Position numbers and translations under genes: made by a program
NCBI GenBank assembly: GCA_934370915.1
Contig: CAKRNI010000013.1
Location: 1-22,135, forward strand
Length of the DNA stretch: 22,135 bases
Origin: an uncultured Lachnospiraceae bacterium
GTDB lineage: Bacteria; Bacillota; Clostridia; Lachnospirales; Lachnospiraceae
Reading direction: 5' to 3'
In this document: in pieces, positions 7,595 through 15,028 of the stretch
Position numbering within the stretch: the first letter of the stretch is position 1
How the letters are laid out: the number at the start of each line of letters is the position of its first letter
Notes under the pieces: generated by a model
The model's database searches: none
What the model was told of the DNA's origin: nothing
Seen by the model: only the letters and a program-made list of their open reading frames with translations

Positions 7595-8185
7595 ATGAGA
7601 AAAATTGAGCGCGAACCCAACGGAGCTGGGATCTTTAAGCCGGGACAGGATCTGGTAGTCGCAGGAACTATCGGAAAAAACGGTGTGAAGGTGGCTCTGT
7701 CGGCAAAAGAAAAAGAGATATCAGCCCGTTTTCCGGAATGGTTTGTCAAACGGATCCGGGAGCAGGCAGATAAAAAATCAGAGCTGACTCCGGAGATGCT
7801 GAATGCCTGCGGCGCAGGAGAATGGGAAGAGATTTCGGAGGGCGGCATACTGGCCGCCCTTTGGGCCATATCGGGAGCTTATGAGCAGGGGATTTCCTTT
7901 GAACTGAGGAAGATTCCGGTGGCTCAGGAGACGATCGAGATCTGTGAGCTCTTTGACCTGAATCCGTACAGACTTTCATCGGGGGAATGTCTCCTGATGG
8001 CAGTGGAAAACGGCGGGGATGCAGTGAAGATCCTGAGTGAAGCCGGAATCCCGTCCGCAGTGATCGGAAAAGTGGAAAAAGGGATCGCCAGAAAAATGGT
8101 TGGGATTGGAACGACCGGATTTCTGGAACGACCGGCACCGGATGAGATCCGGAAGCTTACGGATGCAGTTTCTGAAAAAGAATGA
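7595..8185 (+). CDS. Free-standing AIR-synthase-related C-terminal domain protein
   Basis: A 196-residue protein that matches only the C-terminal half of the PurM/HypE/SelD/ThiL superfamily. It opens with GQDLVVAGTIGKNG, the usual entry strand of that half. Later come SEGGILAALWAIS, RKIPVAQETIEICELFDLNPYRLSSGECLLMAV and a final strand IPSAVIGKV. The N-terminal ATP-binding domain is absent, so the normal ligase or carbamoyl-dehydrating chemistry is not expected from this chain alone. ATG 7595 begins right after the VanW gene (25 bases), with a weak purine-rich site GGAAAAGAG about 9 bases upstream. It is likely in one transcript with the following regulator and aminotransferase. Databases often label such orphans hydrogenase maturation factor; no hydrogenase gene is present here, so that name is not supported. 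Confidence 0.75.
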   Translation: MRKIEREPNGAGIFKPGQDLVVAGTIGKNGVKVALSAKEKEISARFPEWFVKRIREQADKKSELTPEMLNACGAGEWEEISEGGILAALWAISGAYEQGISFELRKIPVAQETIEICELFDLNPYRLSSGECLLMAVENGGDAVKILSEAGIPSAVIGKVEKGIARKMVGIGTTGFLERPAPDEIRKLTDAVSEKE

Positions 8186-8209
8186 TAGATGCAATGAGGA
8201 GGAACAATT

Positions 8210-8692
8210 ATGCGTGAAAAAATTTTGGCGATCATTGAAAAGAACAGCCGAATTGATTTAAAGGATCTGGCCGCCCTTCTGGGTGAGAGTGAAGCAGCCG
8301 TCGCGAATGAGATCGCGGAGATGGAAAAGGAGAACATTATCTGCGGTTATCACACGATGATCAACTGGGATAACACAGGTGATGAGAAAGTGATCGCCCT
8401 GATCGAGGTGAAGGTAACCCCGCAGAGAGGAATGGGCTTTGATAAGATCGCGGAGCGCATCTATCAGTACAGTGAGGTGACTTCTGTATATCTGATGTCC
8501 GGCGCCTTTGATTTTACCGTGATCATTGAGGGCAAAACGATGAGAGAGGTCGCGCAGTTCGTATCGGAGAAGCTGTCACCGATGGATTCGGTCCTCAGCA
8601 CAGCGACACACTTTGTCCTCAAGAAATATAAAGATCATGGAACAGTTATGTGCGGTAAGGCAGAAGATGAAAGGATGATGATTACACCGTGA
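8210..8692 (+). CDS. Lrp/AsnC-family transcriptional regulator
   Basis: A 160-residue cytosolic regulator. A winged helix-turn-helix fills about residues 1-50 (ILAIIEKNSRIDLKDLAALLGES, followed by the recognition helix). An RAM/ACT-like ligand-binding domain fills about 60-140 (VIALIEVKVTPQRGMGFDKIA, then YLMSGAFDFTVIIEG). AGGAGGAA lies 7 or so bases upstream of the ATG. Its stop (TGA) overlaps the GTG start of the aminotransferase gene, so the two are translationally coupled. The same regulator-aminotransferase pairing is known in Bacillus (yugG-yugH, also called alaR-alaT). By analogy this protein probably senses an amino acid and controls its partner gene. The C-terminal 15 residues (CGKAEDERMM) extend past the conserved domain. 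Confidence 0.92.
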   Translation: MREKILAIIEKNSRIDLKDLAALLGESEAAVANEIAEMEKENIICGYHTMINWDNTGDEKVIALIEVKVTPQRGMGFDKIAERIYQYSEVTSVYLMSGAFDFTVIIEGKTMREVAQFVSEKLSPMDSVLSTATHFVLKKYKDHGTVMCGKAEDERMMITP

Positions 8693-9861
8693 GAAACCCA
8701 TTATCAGATAAAATCGTATCGATCCAGCCGTCCGGGATCCGTAAATTTTTCGACATTGTGAGCGAGATGAAGGACGCGATCTCCCTTGGTGTCGGTGAGC
8801 CGGATTTTGATACTCCGTGGCACATCCGGGACGAGGGAATCTACTCTCTGGAAAAGGGACGGACGTTTTATACCTCAAACGCAGGTTTAAAGGAATTAAA
8901 GATCGAGATCTGTAATTATTTAAAGAGACGTTTTGATGTAGAGTATGATTATAATAAGGAAGTTATGGTCACGGTCGGCGGCAGTGAAGCCATCGATATT
9001 GCTCTCCGTGCCATGTTAAATCCGGGAGATGAGGTTCTGATCCCTCAGCCGAGTTATGTTTCCTACACTCCGTGTACGGTTCTGGCGGACGGCGTGCCGG
9101 TTACGATCCAGCTCGAAGAGAAAGATAAATTCCGTCTTACAAAGGAAAAACTTCTCGAGAAGATCACACCGAAAACGAAGGTTCTGATCCTTCCGTTCCC
9201 CAATAACCCAACCGGATCCATCATGGAGCCGGAGGATCTGGCGGAGATCGCGAAGATCTGCATCGAAAAAGACCTGTTTGTTATCTCCGACGAGATCTAT
9301 TCAGAGCTTACTTACAAGGGACAGCACTGTACGATTGCCGCATTCCCGGGAATGAAGGAACGCACCGTTCTGATCAACGGCTTCTCAAAATCCTATGCGA
9401 TGACAGGATGGCGTCTTGGATATGCGTGTGCGCCGGAGCTGATCCTGAAACAGATGTTAAAGATCCACCAGTTTGCGATCATGTGTGCGCCGACGACAAG
9501 CCAGTACGCTGCGGTCGAGGCATTAAAAAACGGAGACAAAGATGTAGCTGAGATGCGGAGCGCATACGACCAGAGAAGACGTTATCTCGTGAAGGCACTC
9601 CGTGATATGGGCTTTGACTGCTATGAGCCTCAGGGCGCATTCTATGTATTCCCGAGCATCAAGAAATTTGGAATGACCTCCGATGAGTTTGCGTTAAAGC
9701 TTCTGGAGGAGGAGAAGGTTGCTGTTGTTCCGGGTACCGCATTCGGTGACTGCGGCGAGGGATATTTAAGAATTTCCTACGCGTATTCCCTGAATGATTT
9801 GAAACGTGCTCTTGAGAGGATGGAGCGATTCGTGAAGAGACATCTGAACGACGCACAATAG
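8689..9861 (+). CDS. Class I/II PLP-dependent aminotransferase (AlaT/YugH-like)
   Basis: A 390-residue fold-type I aminotransferase, full length. Visible features are the N-terminal LGVGEPDFDTP motif, GGSEAIDIALRA for cofactor phosphate contacts, FPNNPTGS with the conserved Asn, SDEIYSELTY with Asp and Tyr, and the Schiff-base lysine in INGFSKSYAMTGWRLGYA. The C-terminal Arg that binds the substrate carboxylate lies in GYLRISYA. It transfers an amino group between an amino acid and a 2-oxoacid; substrate range cannot be read from sequence, but pairing with the Lrp-type regulator points to alanine or an aromatic/branched amino acid. The GTG start at 8689 overlaps the preceding stop as GTGA. 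A strong terminator follows at 9913-9951. Confidence 0.93.
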   Translation: MRNPLSDKIVSIQPSGIRKFFDIVSEMKDAISLGVGEPDFDTPWHIRDEGIYSLEKGRTFYTSNAGLKELKIEICNYLKRRFDVEYDYNKEVMVTVGGSEAIDIALRAMLNPGDEVLIPQPSYVSYTPCTVLADGVPVTIQLEEKDKFRLTKEKLLEKITPKTKVLILPFPNNPTGSIMEPEDLAEIAKICIEKDLFVISDEIYSELTYKGQHCTIAAFPGMKERTVLINGFSKSYAMTGWRLGYACAPELILKQMLKIHQFAIMCAPTTSQYAAVEALKNGDKDVAEMRSAYDQRRRYLVKALRDMGFDCYEPQGAFYVFPSIKKFGMTSDEFALKLLEEEKVAVVPGTAFGDCGEGYLRISYAYSLNDLKRALERMERFVKRHLNDAQ

Positions 9862-9912
9862 ATGAAATGCTGTGATTGAGCAGAGATCTGCCGGTCACAA
9901 AACATATAGTTT

Positions 9913-9951
9913 CCCCGGCTTGATCATGAAGATGGTCGGGCCGGGGTTTTT
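9913..9951 (+). terminator. Rho-independent terminator after the aminotransferase gene
   Basis: CCCCGG (9913-9918) pairs with CCGGGG (9941-9946). An inner stem GATCAT/ATGGTC closes on a GAAG loop, and the hairpin is followed by TTTTT. It ends the regulator-aminotransferase transcript. The rest of the 195-base gap (9862-10056) shows no further convincing signal. Confidence 0.9.
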
Positions 9952-10056
9952 ATATGTCTGCACCTCATATTTCGTGAGAAAATCCGGATTGCTGACATTA
10001 GTTCTGAGTGATCGTGGAAATCGGGAAGCGGCGGACATGATAGGAGAAGATCAACA

Positions 10057-10551
10057 ATGAATATCGTATTATACGAGCCGGAAATGCCGGCAAACACAGG
10101 AAATATCGGGCGCACCTGCGTGGCAACGAACACGAAGCTGCACCTGATCGAGCCGCTGGGGTTTAAGCTCAGCGAGAAGCATTTAGTCCGGGCGGGACTG
10201 GACTACTGGGATAAGCTGGACGTAACGGTGTACAGCGATTATCAGGATTTTTTAAAGAGAAATCCGGGGGCGAAGATCTATATGGCAACCACGAAGGGCG
10301 AGCATGTATACACGGACGTTCCCTATGATCCGGACGCCTACATCATGTTCGGACCGGAGAGCCGTGGAATCCCGGAGGAGATACTGGTGGAAAACCGCGA
10401 AAACTGTATCAGGATCCCGATGTGGGGAGATATCCGGTCACTAAATCTTTCGAATTCAGTCGCGATCGTGCTCTATGAGGCGTTACGTCAGAATGGATTT
10501 GAGAAGATGACGATGGAAGGACATCTGCATCATTTACACTGGAAAGAATAA
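10057..10551 (+). CDS. trmL: tRNA (cytidine(34)-2'-O)-methyltransferase TrmL
   Basis: A 164-residue SPOUT methyltransferase, the normal length of TrmL (YibK). It methylates the ribose of the wobble base C/U34 in leucine tRNAs, using SAM, as a dimer in the cytosol. Motifs are intact: NIVLYEPEMPANTGNIGRTC at the N-terminus, the LIEPLGF strand, and the trefoil-knot SAM site FGPESRGIP, then IPMWGDIRSLNLSNSVAIVLYE. The usual P-M-x-x-x-x-R-S-L-N-L-S-N signature is present. AGGAGAAG lies upstream of the ATG at a normal distance. It lies alone between the 9913-9951 terminator and the reductase gene. Confidence 0.96.
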   Translation: MNIVLYEPEMPANTGNIGRTCVATNTKLHLIEPLGFKLSEKHLVRAGLDYWDKLDVTVYSDYQDFLKRNPGAKIYMATTKGEHVYTDVPYDPDAYIMFGPESRGIPEEILVENRENCIRIPMWGDIRSLNLSNSVAIVLYEALRQNGFEKMTMEGHLHHLHWKE

Positions 10552-10680
10552 TTGAAAAATGATAGAGCGCTTATTGTATACAAGATACGAAGCAGTTCCG
10601 CTGTGGATTTCCGGCATGTTTTGGAGACAGCTGGGGAAGAGATAAGCGTTTTATAAAAAGGGGAAAGCGAGAATACAATT
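10552..10680 (+). promoter_or_regulatory. Leader/promoter region of the reductase gene with a TTGTATACAA palindrome
   Basis: A perfect 10-bp palindrome, TTGTATACAA, lies at 10574-10583. It overlaps a possible -10 (TATACA) with TTGAAA (10552-10557) at a long 19-base spacing. Palindromes of this kind are typical operators of GntR/FCD-type regulators. Further on, ATAAGCG (10642-10648) can pair with CGCTTAT (10568-10574) and is followed by TTTTATAAAAA. GGGGAAAG supplies the ribosome binding site. The promoter assignment is tentative. Confidence 0.35.
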
Positions 10681-12219
10681 ATGATGAATGAAAAATGGGA
10701 AGAACAGTTCCGTGAACAGATCCATGGATTTGTCGAAACGATCGAGAAGTTCGATAAGGGGGAGATCGACCGCAAGGCGTACAAGGGAATCTCCGGTGGA
10801 TTCGGAAGCTACGCGCAGCGTGATCCGTCAAAGCATATGCTGCGTCTCAGAATGGCAGGCGGAAACCTGACAGAAAAACGTCTGGAGTTTCTTACCGAGG
10901 CAGTGAGAGATTACGGTGTGGAGCTTATGAAGCTCACCACCTGTGAGACTGTGCAGCTCCACAACCTGAAAGCAGAGCAGGTTCCGGTTCTCATGGAGAA
11001 AGCCATTGCGAGTGAAATTTACAGCAGAGGCGGCGGCGGAGACAACCCGAGAAATATCATGATGAGCCCGCTCTCCGGTGTGCAGAAAGGTGAGGCATTC
11101 GATGTAAAACCGTATGCGGAGGCAGCGGCAGAGTATCTGCTCTCCATTGCCGGTGAGATCCACATGCCGAGAAAGTTAAAGGTAGCGTTCTGCAACGGTG
11201 CGGATGATTCCGTACATAGCGCCTTCCGCGATATGGGATTTATGGCAAACCCGGACGGAACCTTCACACTTCGCATCGCAGGCGGTCTTGGCGGCGGCTA
11301 TAAGATGGGAATCCTTGTGGATGAACATGTCGCGGCGACAGAGATCCTTTACTACATCCGTGCCATGATCGAGACATTCTGCCAGCACGGAAACTATGAG
11401 AACCGCGCGAAAGCCCGCACCCGCTTTATGCAGGAGACTCTGGGCGTTGACGGTTTAAAGGCAGCGTTCCTTGAGAATGTGGCGAAGATGAAGGAAAAAG
11501 GCGGCCTTGATCTTCATGTGGAGGCAAAATCGGTGACGAAAAAAGGTTCCGGGGAGATTGTTGATAAGCGCGTAGTTGCGCAGAAGCAGCCGGGCCTCTA
11601 TGCGGTGGCATACCATCCGATCGGCGGATGTCTTCCGGCAGGAAAACCTGCGGAGCTTCTTTCTCTCGTGAGGGAGATCCCGGACGCGGAGTGCCGGATC
11701 GCGCCGCATGAGACGATCTACATCATCAACCTGACTGCTGACGAGGCGGAGAAAGTCCTTGAAGCGACAAACGACGGCGCTCAGAGCACCTTTGAGAACA
11801 GCGTAGCCTGTATCGGTGCTGCGATCTGCCAGCAGGGTGTAAGAGACAGTCAGGCGGCGCTCAGAGCGGCTGTGGAGGCAGTCCGTGAGGCTGGGATCCC
11901 GGACGGAGCGCTTCCGAGGATCTGTATTTCCGGATGTCCGTCCAGCTGTTCCGGACATCAGGCGGCAGCCATCGGTTTCCAGGGTGCGGCAAAGACCGTT
12001 GACGGAAAGCCGGAGTCCGCGTTTAAGATGTTTGTCGGCGGAAGCGACATGCTCGGTGCCGCAAAGTTCGGGGAGGCCGGAGCCGTGATCTTAGAGCGCG
12101 ATCTGCCGAAATTCTTCGTGGATCTCGGAAAAGCCGTGGCCAGCCAGAACATGAACTGGGAGACATGGATCGCAGGGCATGAGGATGAATTTAAGAAGAT
12201 TGTGGAAAAGTACGCTTAA
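10681..12219 (+). CDS. Siroheme [4Fe-4S] nitrite/sulfite reductase family protein
   Basis: A 512-residue cytosolic reductase of the ferredoxin-type nitrite/sulfite reductase family, with the expected length for two fused ferredoxin-like/siroheme repeats. The first repeat holds MLRLRMAGGNLT and KLTTCETVQLHNL; the siroheme face includes NPRNIMMSPLSG. The coupled cluster-siroheme ligands are present as C377-x5-C383 and C419-x3-C423 (ACIGAAIC and GCPSSC). It reduces sulfite to sulfide or nitrite to ammonia using six electrons. Which of the two cannot be decided by eye, and no siroheme synthesis, APS or ferredoxin gene is adjacent. ATG 10681 and 10684 are equivalent candidates. It ends 30 bases before a bidirectional terminator that also serves the convergent LysR gene. 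Its codon use and composition match the genes to its left, unlike the next genes. Confidence 0.9.
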   Translation: MMNEKWEEQFREQIHGFVETIEKFDKGEIDRKAYKGISGGFGSYAQRDPSKHMLRLRMAGGNLTEKRLEFLTEAVRDYGVELMKLTTCETVQLHNLKAEQVPVLMEKAIASEIYSRGGGGDNPRNIMMSPLSGVQKGEAFDVKPYAEAAAEYLLSIAGEIHMPRKLKVAFCNGADDSVHSAFRDMGFMANPDGTFTLRIAGGLGGGYKMGILVDEHVAATEILYYIRAMIETFCQHGNYENRAKARTRFMQETLGVDGLKAAFLENVAKMKEKGGLDLHVEAKSVTKKGSGEIVDKRVVAQKQPGLYAVAYHPIGGCLPAGKPAELLSLVREIPDAECRIAPHETIYIINLTADEAEKVLEATNDGAQSTFENSVACIGAAICQQGVRDSQAALRAAVEAVREAGIPDGALPRICISGCPSSCSGHQAAAIGFQGAAKTVDGKPESAFKMFVGGSDMLGAAKFGEAGAVILERDLPKFFVDLGKAVASQNMNWETWIAGHEDEFKKIVEKYA

Positions 12220-12248
12220 CAATAAAATAATATGAATTATTAAACAAT

Positions 12249-12296
12249 AAAATTGGATCATTGTATCGAAAAAATATCGACGATGATCCAATTTTT
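12249..12296. terminator. Bidirectional terminator between reductase and lysR-type gene
   Basis: AAAATTGGATCAT (12249-12261) and ATGATCCAATTTT (12283-12295) form a 13-bp perfect stem flanked by A-rich sequence on the left and T-rich on the right. It can therefore end both the rightward reductase transcript and the leftward LysR transcript. It also marks the left edge of the AT-rich island. An 11-bp direct repeat AACAATAAAAT (12218-12228 and 12243-12253) sits beside it. Confidence 0.88.
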
Positions 12297-12322
12297 ATTT
12301 TGAAATATAGTATGAACAAAAT

Positions 12323-13231
12323 CTATATATCCGCAAATCGCTCCTGACATAGTTTTACAAAAGAATTGAGACTTGGGGGCTGATGAGTCCGTTTGGACCA
12401 AAATATGCGAATATCTCTGTAATGATTGCCAGGGAGCGAGTAACGCTTGATGTCTGACTTTTCCCATGAAATAAAGTGGTTTGTAAGTGGGATTATTGTA
12501 ACACCGATATTTTGTTCAACCATGCGATAACAGGTATCCCAGTTATTAGTTTCTAAAATAATATGAGGTTTTATACCATATGCGTCAAAAAATTCATCAA
12601 TATTTCGACGTAGATTCTGTCCTTGTTTAACAAGAATAAAGGGGAGATTATTTAATTTATCGATCTCTACGACAGGATAGGAATGTGTATTATATATGGT
12701 TGCTTTAAGCGATACAGAGGCGTGGGTAACCAGGCCAATTTCCTCTTGATATAATAATGCGTTATGTACTGAATTACCTTTAATAAGACGGTTAGCAACT
12801 ACTAGATCAAGTTCTCCATGAGAAAGCTGTGTACATAGATTAGAAAAATGATCTTCTACTAGTCCTAGGGTCACTTCCGGATGACACCTTATAAAGTCAG
12901 GTAGTATTTTGGGGTATAAAATAGCAGAGAGTTGCGCTCCGCAGCCAATATTTAGAGTACTATGTTGAGTATTTGCAATTTCACTGATCTGATTTTCCAT
13001 TTCCCGTTTAATGCTAAGAATTTTACGCGCAGCTTCAATATAACATTCTCCCGTTGCAGTAAGGGTAAGGGGGGTGGTATTTCGATTAAATAATTCAGTT
13101 CCCAGTTCTTTTTCTACATAGCTGAGAAGATAACTAAGAGATGGCTGGCTGACAAGGAGTCTTTGGGAGGCGGCTGTCATATTTTTCTCTTCAGCCAGAG
13201 TTACCAGATAGTTAAGTTGCCGATCTGTCAT
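12323..13231 (-). CDS. LysR-family transcriptional regulator
   Basis: A 302-residue LysR-type regulator. The helix-turn-helix at about residues 1-60 is classical (QLNYLVTLAEEKNMTAASQR, then SQPSLSYLLSYVEKELGTELFNR). A linker helix and a two-lobed periplasmic-binding-protein-like effector domain (about 90-295) follow. AGGAGAAATCAA precedes the ATG. It is divergent from the permease gene with 130 bases between starts, the usual LysR arrangement, so it very likely controls the permease-AtuA-DUF4387 genes and itself. The effector is unknown; it is presumably the imported substrate or a product. It is visibly AT-richer than the housekeeping genes on either side and shares that trait with the genes it faces. 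Confidence 0.93.
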   Translation of the reverse strand: MTDRQLNYLVTLAEEKNMTAASQRLLVSQPSLSYLLSYVEKELGTELFNRNTTPLTLTATGECYIEAARKILSIKREMENQISEIANTQHSTLNIGCGAQLSAILYPKILPDFIRCHPEVTLGLVEDHFSNLCTQLSHGELDLVVANRLIKGNSVHNALLYQEEIGLVTHASVSLKATIYNTHSYPVVEIDKLNNLPFILVKQGQNLRRNIDEFFDAYGIKPHIILETNNWDTCYRMVEQNIGVTIIPLTNHFISWEKSDIKRYSLPGNHYRDIRIFWSKRTHQPPSLNSFVKLCQERFADI

Positions 13232-13361
13232 TTGATTTCTCCTATTGTAATAAGTTTTTTCTTATATATACAAAAAATAATAGTATTTTACTTATCGCTA
13301 AATAAAGTGTAAATTATAAAAAGAAAGATGTCAAGAAAATAAAAAAGGAGGAATCTGTTTC
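13232..13361. promoter_or_regulatory. Divergent LysR-permease control region with candidate operator boxes
   Basis: A very AT-rich 130-base intergenic region. ATAAG-N6-CTTAT (13250-13265) is a perfect inverted repeat. A second CTTAT lies at 13291-13295, 30 bases away, about three helical turns, inside an imperfect inverted repeat that begins TTTAC and ends GTAAA. A possible rightward promoter is TTTACT (13287-13292), 17 bases, TAAATT (13310-13315). The second box would overlap its -35. AAGGAGG (13345-13351) is the ribosome binding site of the permease gene. Confidence 0.5.
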
Positions 13362-14747
13362 GTGGAAATCATCAGTTACTTTGGGATTGGTACGTTAGCT
13401 TTGGTTGTTTATATCGCAACCGTCATATCAGTGAATACCTTTTTAAAACGCTCTATTGCGGAAGCGATGTTGGCTGCCATGTTTGTTCTTTTGGTGATAG
13501 CCGGTTTAACTGGCTTTAATCCGTTACAATTGGCAGTAAAAGGGATAATCATGGCTTTGCGTCAGGAAGCATTGTTTGCTGCCATGGCGTTTGTATTCAT
13601 GGCATACATGATGGAGGAAACAAAAATCGTATCACGTTTGGTTCTGATCTTAAACAGTTTATTAGGTCGGTTGGCAGGGGGCGCTGGTTATGTGGCTACA
13701 CTTGCTAGTGCACTGTTTGGTATGGTATCAGGTTCTGGAACAGGAAATGCTTCTACAGTGGGCTCCATCACGATTCCGTGGATGGAAGAAACTGGTTGGA
13801 GTAAAGAGAGTGCTACTACGGTTGTAGCAGGGAATGCAGGACTGGGCATGGTATTTCCACCTTCATCATCTATGTTTTTACTTCTTGGAATGCCGGTTGT
13901 AGCAGCAGAGTTAAATAGCAGCCAATTGTATGTGACGCTCATGGGTGTTGCCCTCGTCGTACTTGTCTATCGGTTACTGCTTGTTTTTATTCAGGTGCGC
14001 AGGCAGGGTATTAAGCCGGTAAATTCAGAGCATCATCAGAAATTCGGACAAGCATTGAGAGAAAATTGGATATCGTTATCATTGTTTTTGGGAATATTGC
14101 TTCCAATATTGTTGACTATGGGACCGGTTTCAGGCTGGTTGGCAATGCAGCCGGGGATAGGAAAAGATGGAATCAGCAAGATCTCATTACTTGTGTGGAT
14201 TCCTATCCTTACGACGATTGTTGTAGTAATTACAGGTTGGAAACAATTACCACACACGGGTAAAGAATGGTTTCATTTTGCAGAACATGCCATTGGGAAA
14301 TATCGTGAGATCGGTATGATGTGTATCTGTGCATTTGCAGCCAGTTATATTTTTATCGTGATGGGATTGGAAAAAGAAGTTGCAGCAGCATTTTCAGCAA
14401 TGGGAAACAAGTCCTCTTTTCTGGTAATTGTATGTGTTGCATTGCTTATATCAATGATGGTTGGTCCATTTAGCGGTACTGCAACGACAACGGCGTTGGG
14501 GTCTGTAGGGTATCTGGCGTTGCGCAGTATTGGATTGAGCCCTGCAGTATCTTGTGCGGTGTTTCTTCTTCTTGTAAGTAATGAAGGGTGCATTCCACCA
14601 AACTCTGGTCCAATATTCATAGCAAGTGGTATTGCTGACCTGGATAAACCGTCCAAAATTTTTAAACCCTTGATTTTTCAATATGCCATTCCTACTGTAT
14701 TGATTGCAATTTTGATTGCTGTTGGCGTAATTCCAACTCTGGGTTAA
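13362..14747 (+). CDS. TRAP-type (DctM-like) large permease subunit
   Basis: A 461-residue polytopic inner-membrane protein with about 12 hydrophobic segments. Two pseudo-repeats carry the TRAP large-subunit signatures: GMVSGSGTGNASTVGSITIP followed by AGNAGLGMVFPPSS in the first half, and MMVGPFSGTATTTALGSVGY followed by NEGCIPPNSGPIFIASGIA in the second. DctM-like subunits form the substrate path of Na+-driven carboxylate or sugar-acid importers. The start is GTG 13362 with AAGGAGG 10 bases upstream. No solute-binding DctP/TAXI protein or four-helix DctQ is encoded nearby; only a 75-residue two-helix protein follows, 13 bases on. It is divergent from the LysR gene. The substrate is unknown; the context (AtuA family) suggests an organic acid. 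An alternative is a related ion-transporter-superfamily carrier that works without a binding protein. Confidence 0.8.
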   Translation: MEIISYFGIGTLALVVYIATVISVNTFLKRSIAEAMLAAMFVLLVIAGLTGFNPLQLAVKGIIMALRQEALFAAMAFVFMAYMMEETKIVSRLVLILNSLLGRLAGGAGYVATLASALFGMVSGSGTGNASTVGSITIPWMEETGWSKESATTVVAGNAGLGMVFPPSSSMFLLLGMPVVAAELNSSQLYVTLMGVALVVLVYRLLLVFIQVRRQGIKPVNSEHHQKFGQALRENWISLSLFLGILLPILLTMGPVSGWLAMQPGIGKDGISKISLLVWIPILTTIVVVITGWKQLPHTGKEWFHFAEHAIGKYREIGMMCICAFAASYIFIVMGLEKEVAAAFSAMGNKSSFLVIVCVALLISMMVGPFSGTATTTALGSVGYLALRSIGLSPAVSCAVFLLLVSNEGCIPPNSGPIFIASGIADLDKPSKIFKPLIFQYAIPTVLIAILIAVGVIPTLG

Positions 14748-14760
14748 GAGGAGAAATGAT

Positions 14761-14988
14761 ATGAGTATACTTATAAATATATTAAAAGCAGGTTCAGTTT
14801 TTTCATTGGCGATGTTTATTCTTTTAGGAATTCTTGTGGTAGGAATTCAAACGGTTGGAATCATTACATTAAATGGTACATTAATAGCATCCGTTGGTAT
14901 TGTAAAAAATATCAGCATTATTTTTGCGGGAATTGTTGGAGTGGGAAGCTTTATTCTTTCCTATGTTTCAAAAAAGAAAAAACAATGA
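14761..14988 (+). CDS. Small two-helix membrane protein, 75 residues
   Basis: A 75-residue hydrophobic protein with two predicted membrane helices (about residues 11-35 and 43-68) joined by a short TLNGT-containing turn and ended by a basic tail KKKKQ, which favours a cytosolic C-terminus. AGAGGAGAA lies just upstream of the ATG, and the gene starts 13 bases after the permease stop, so it is translated from the same message. I do not recognise the family. Position and hydrophobicity suggest an accessory subunit of the permease, in place of the DctQ small subunit, which normally has four helices and is about 160 residues long. Confidence 0.75.
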   Translation: MSILINILKAGSVFSLAMFILLGILVVGIQTVGIITLNGTLIASVGIVKNISIIFAGIVGVGSFILSYVSKKKKQ

Positions 14989-15028
14989 AGTACATATCGT
15001 GAATAATATTCAGAAAGAAGGTTAATTT

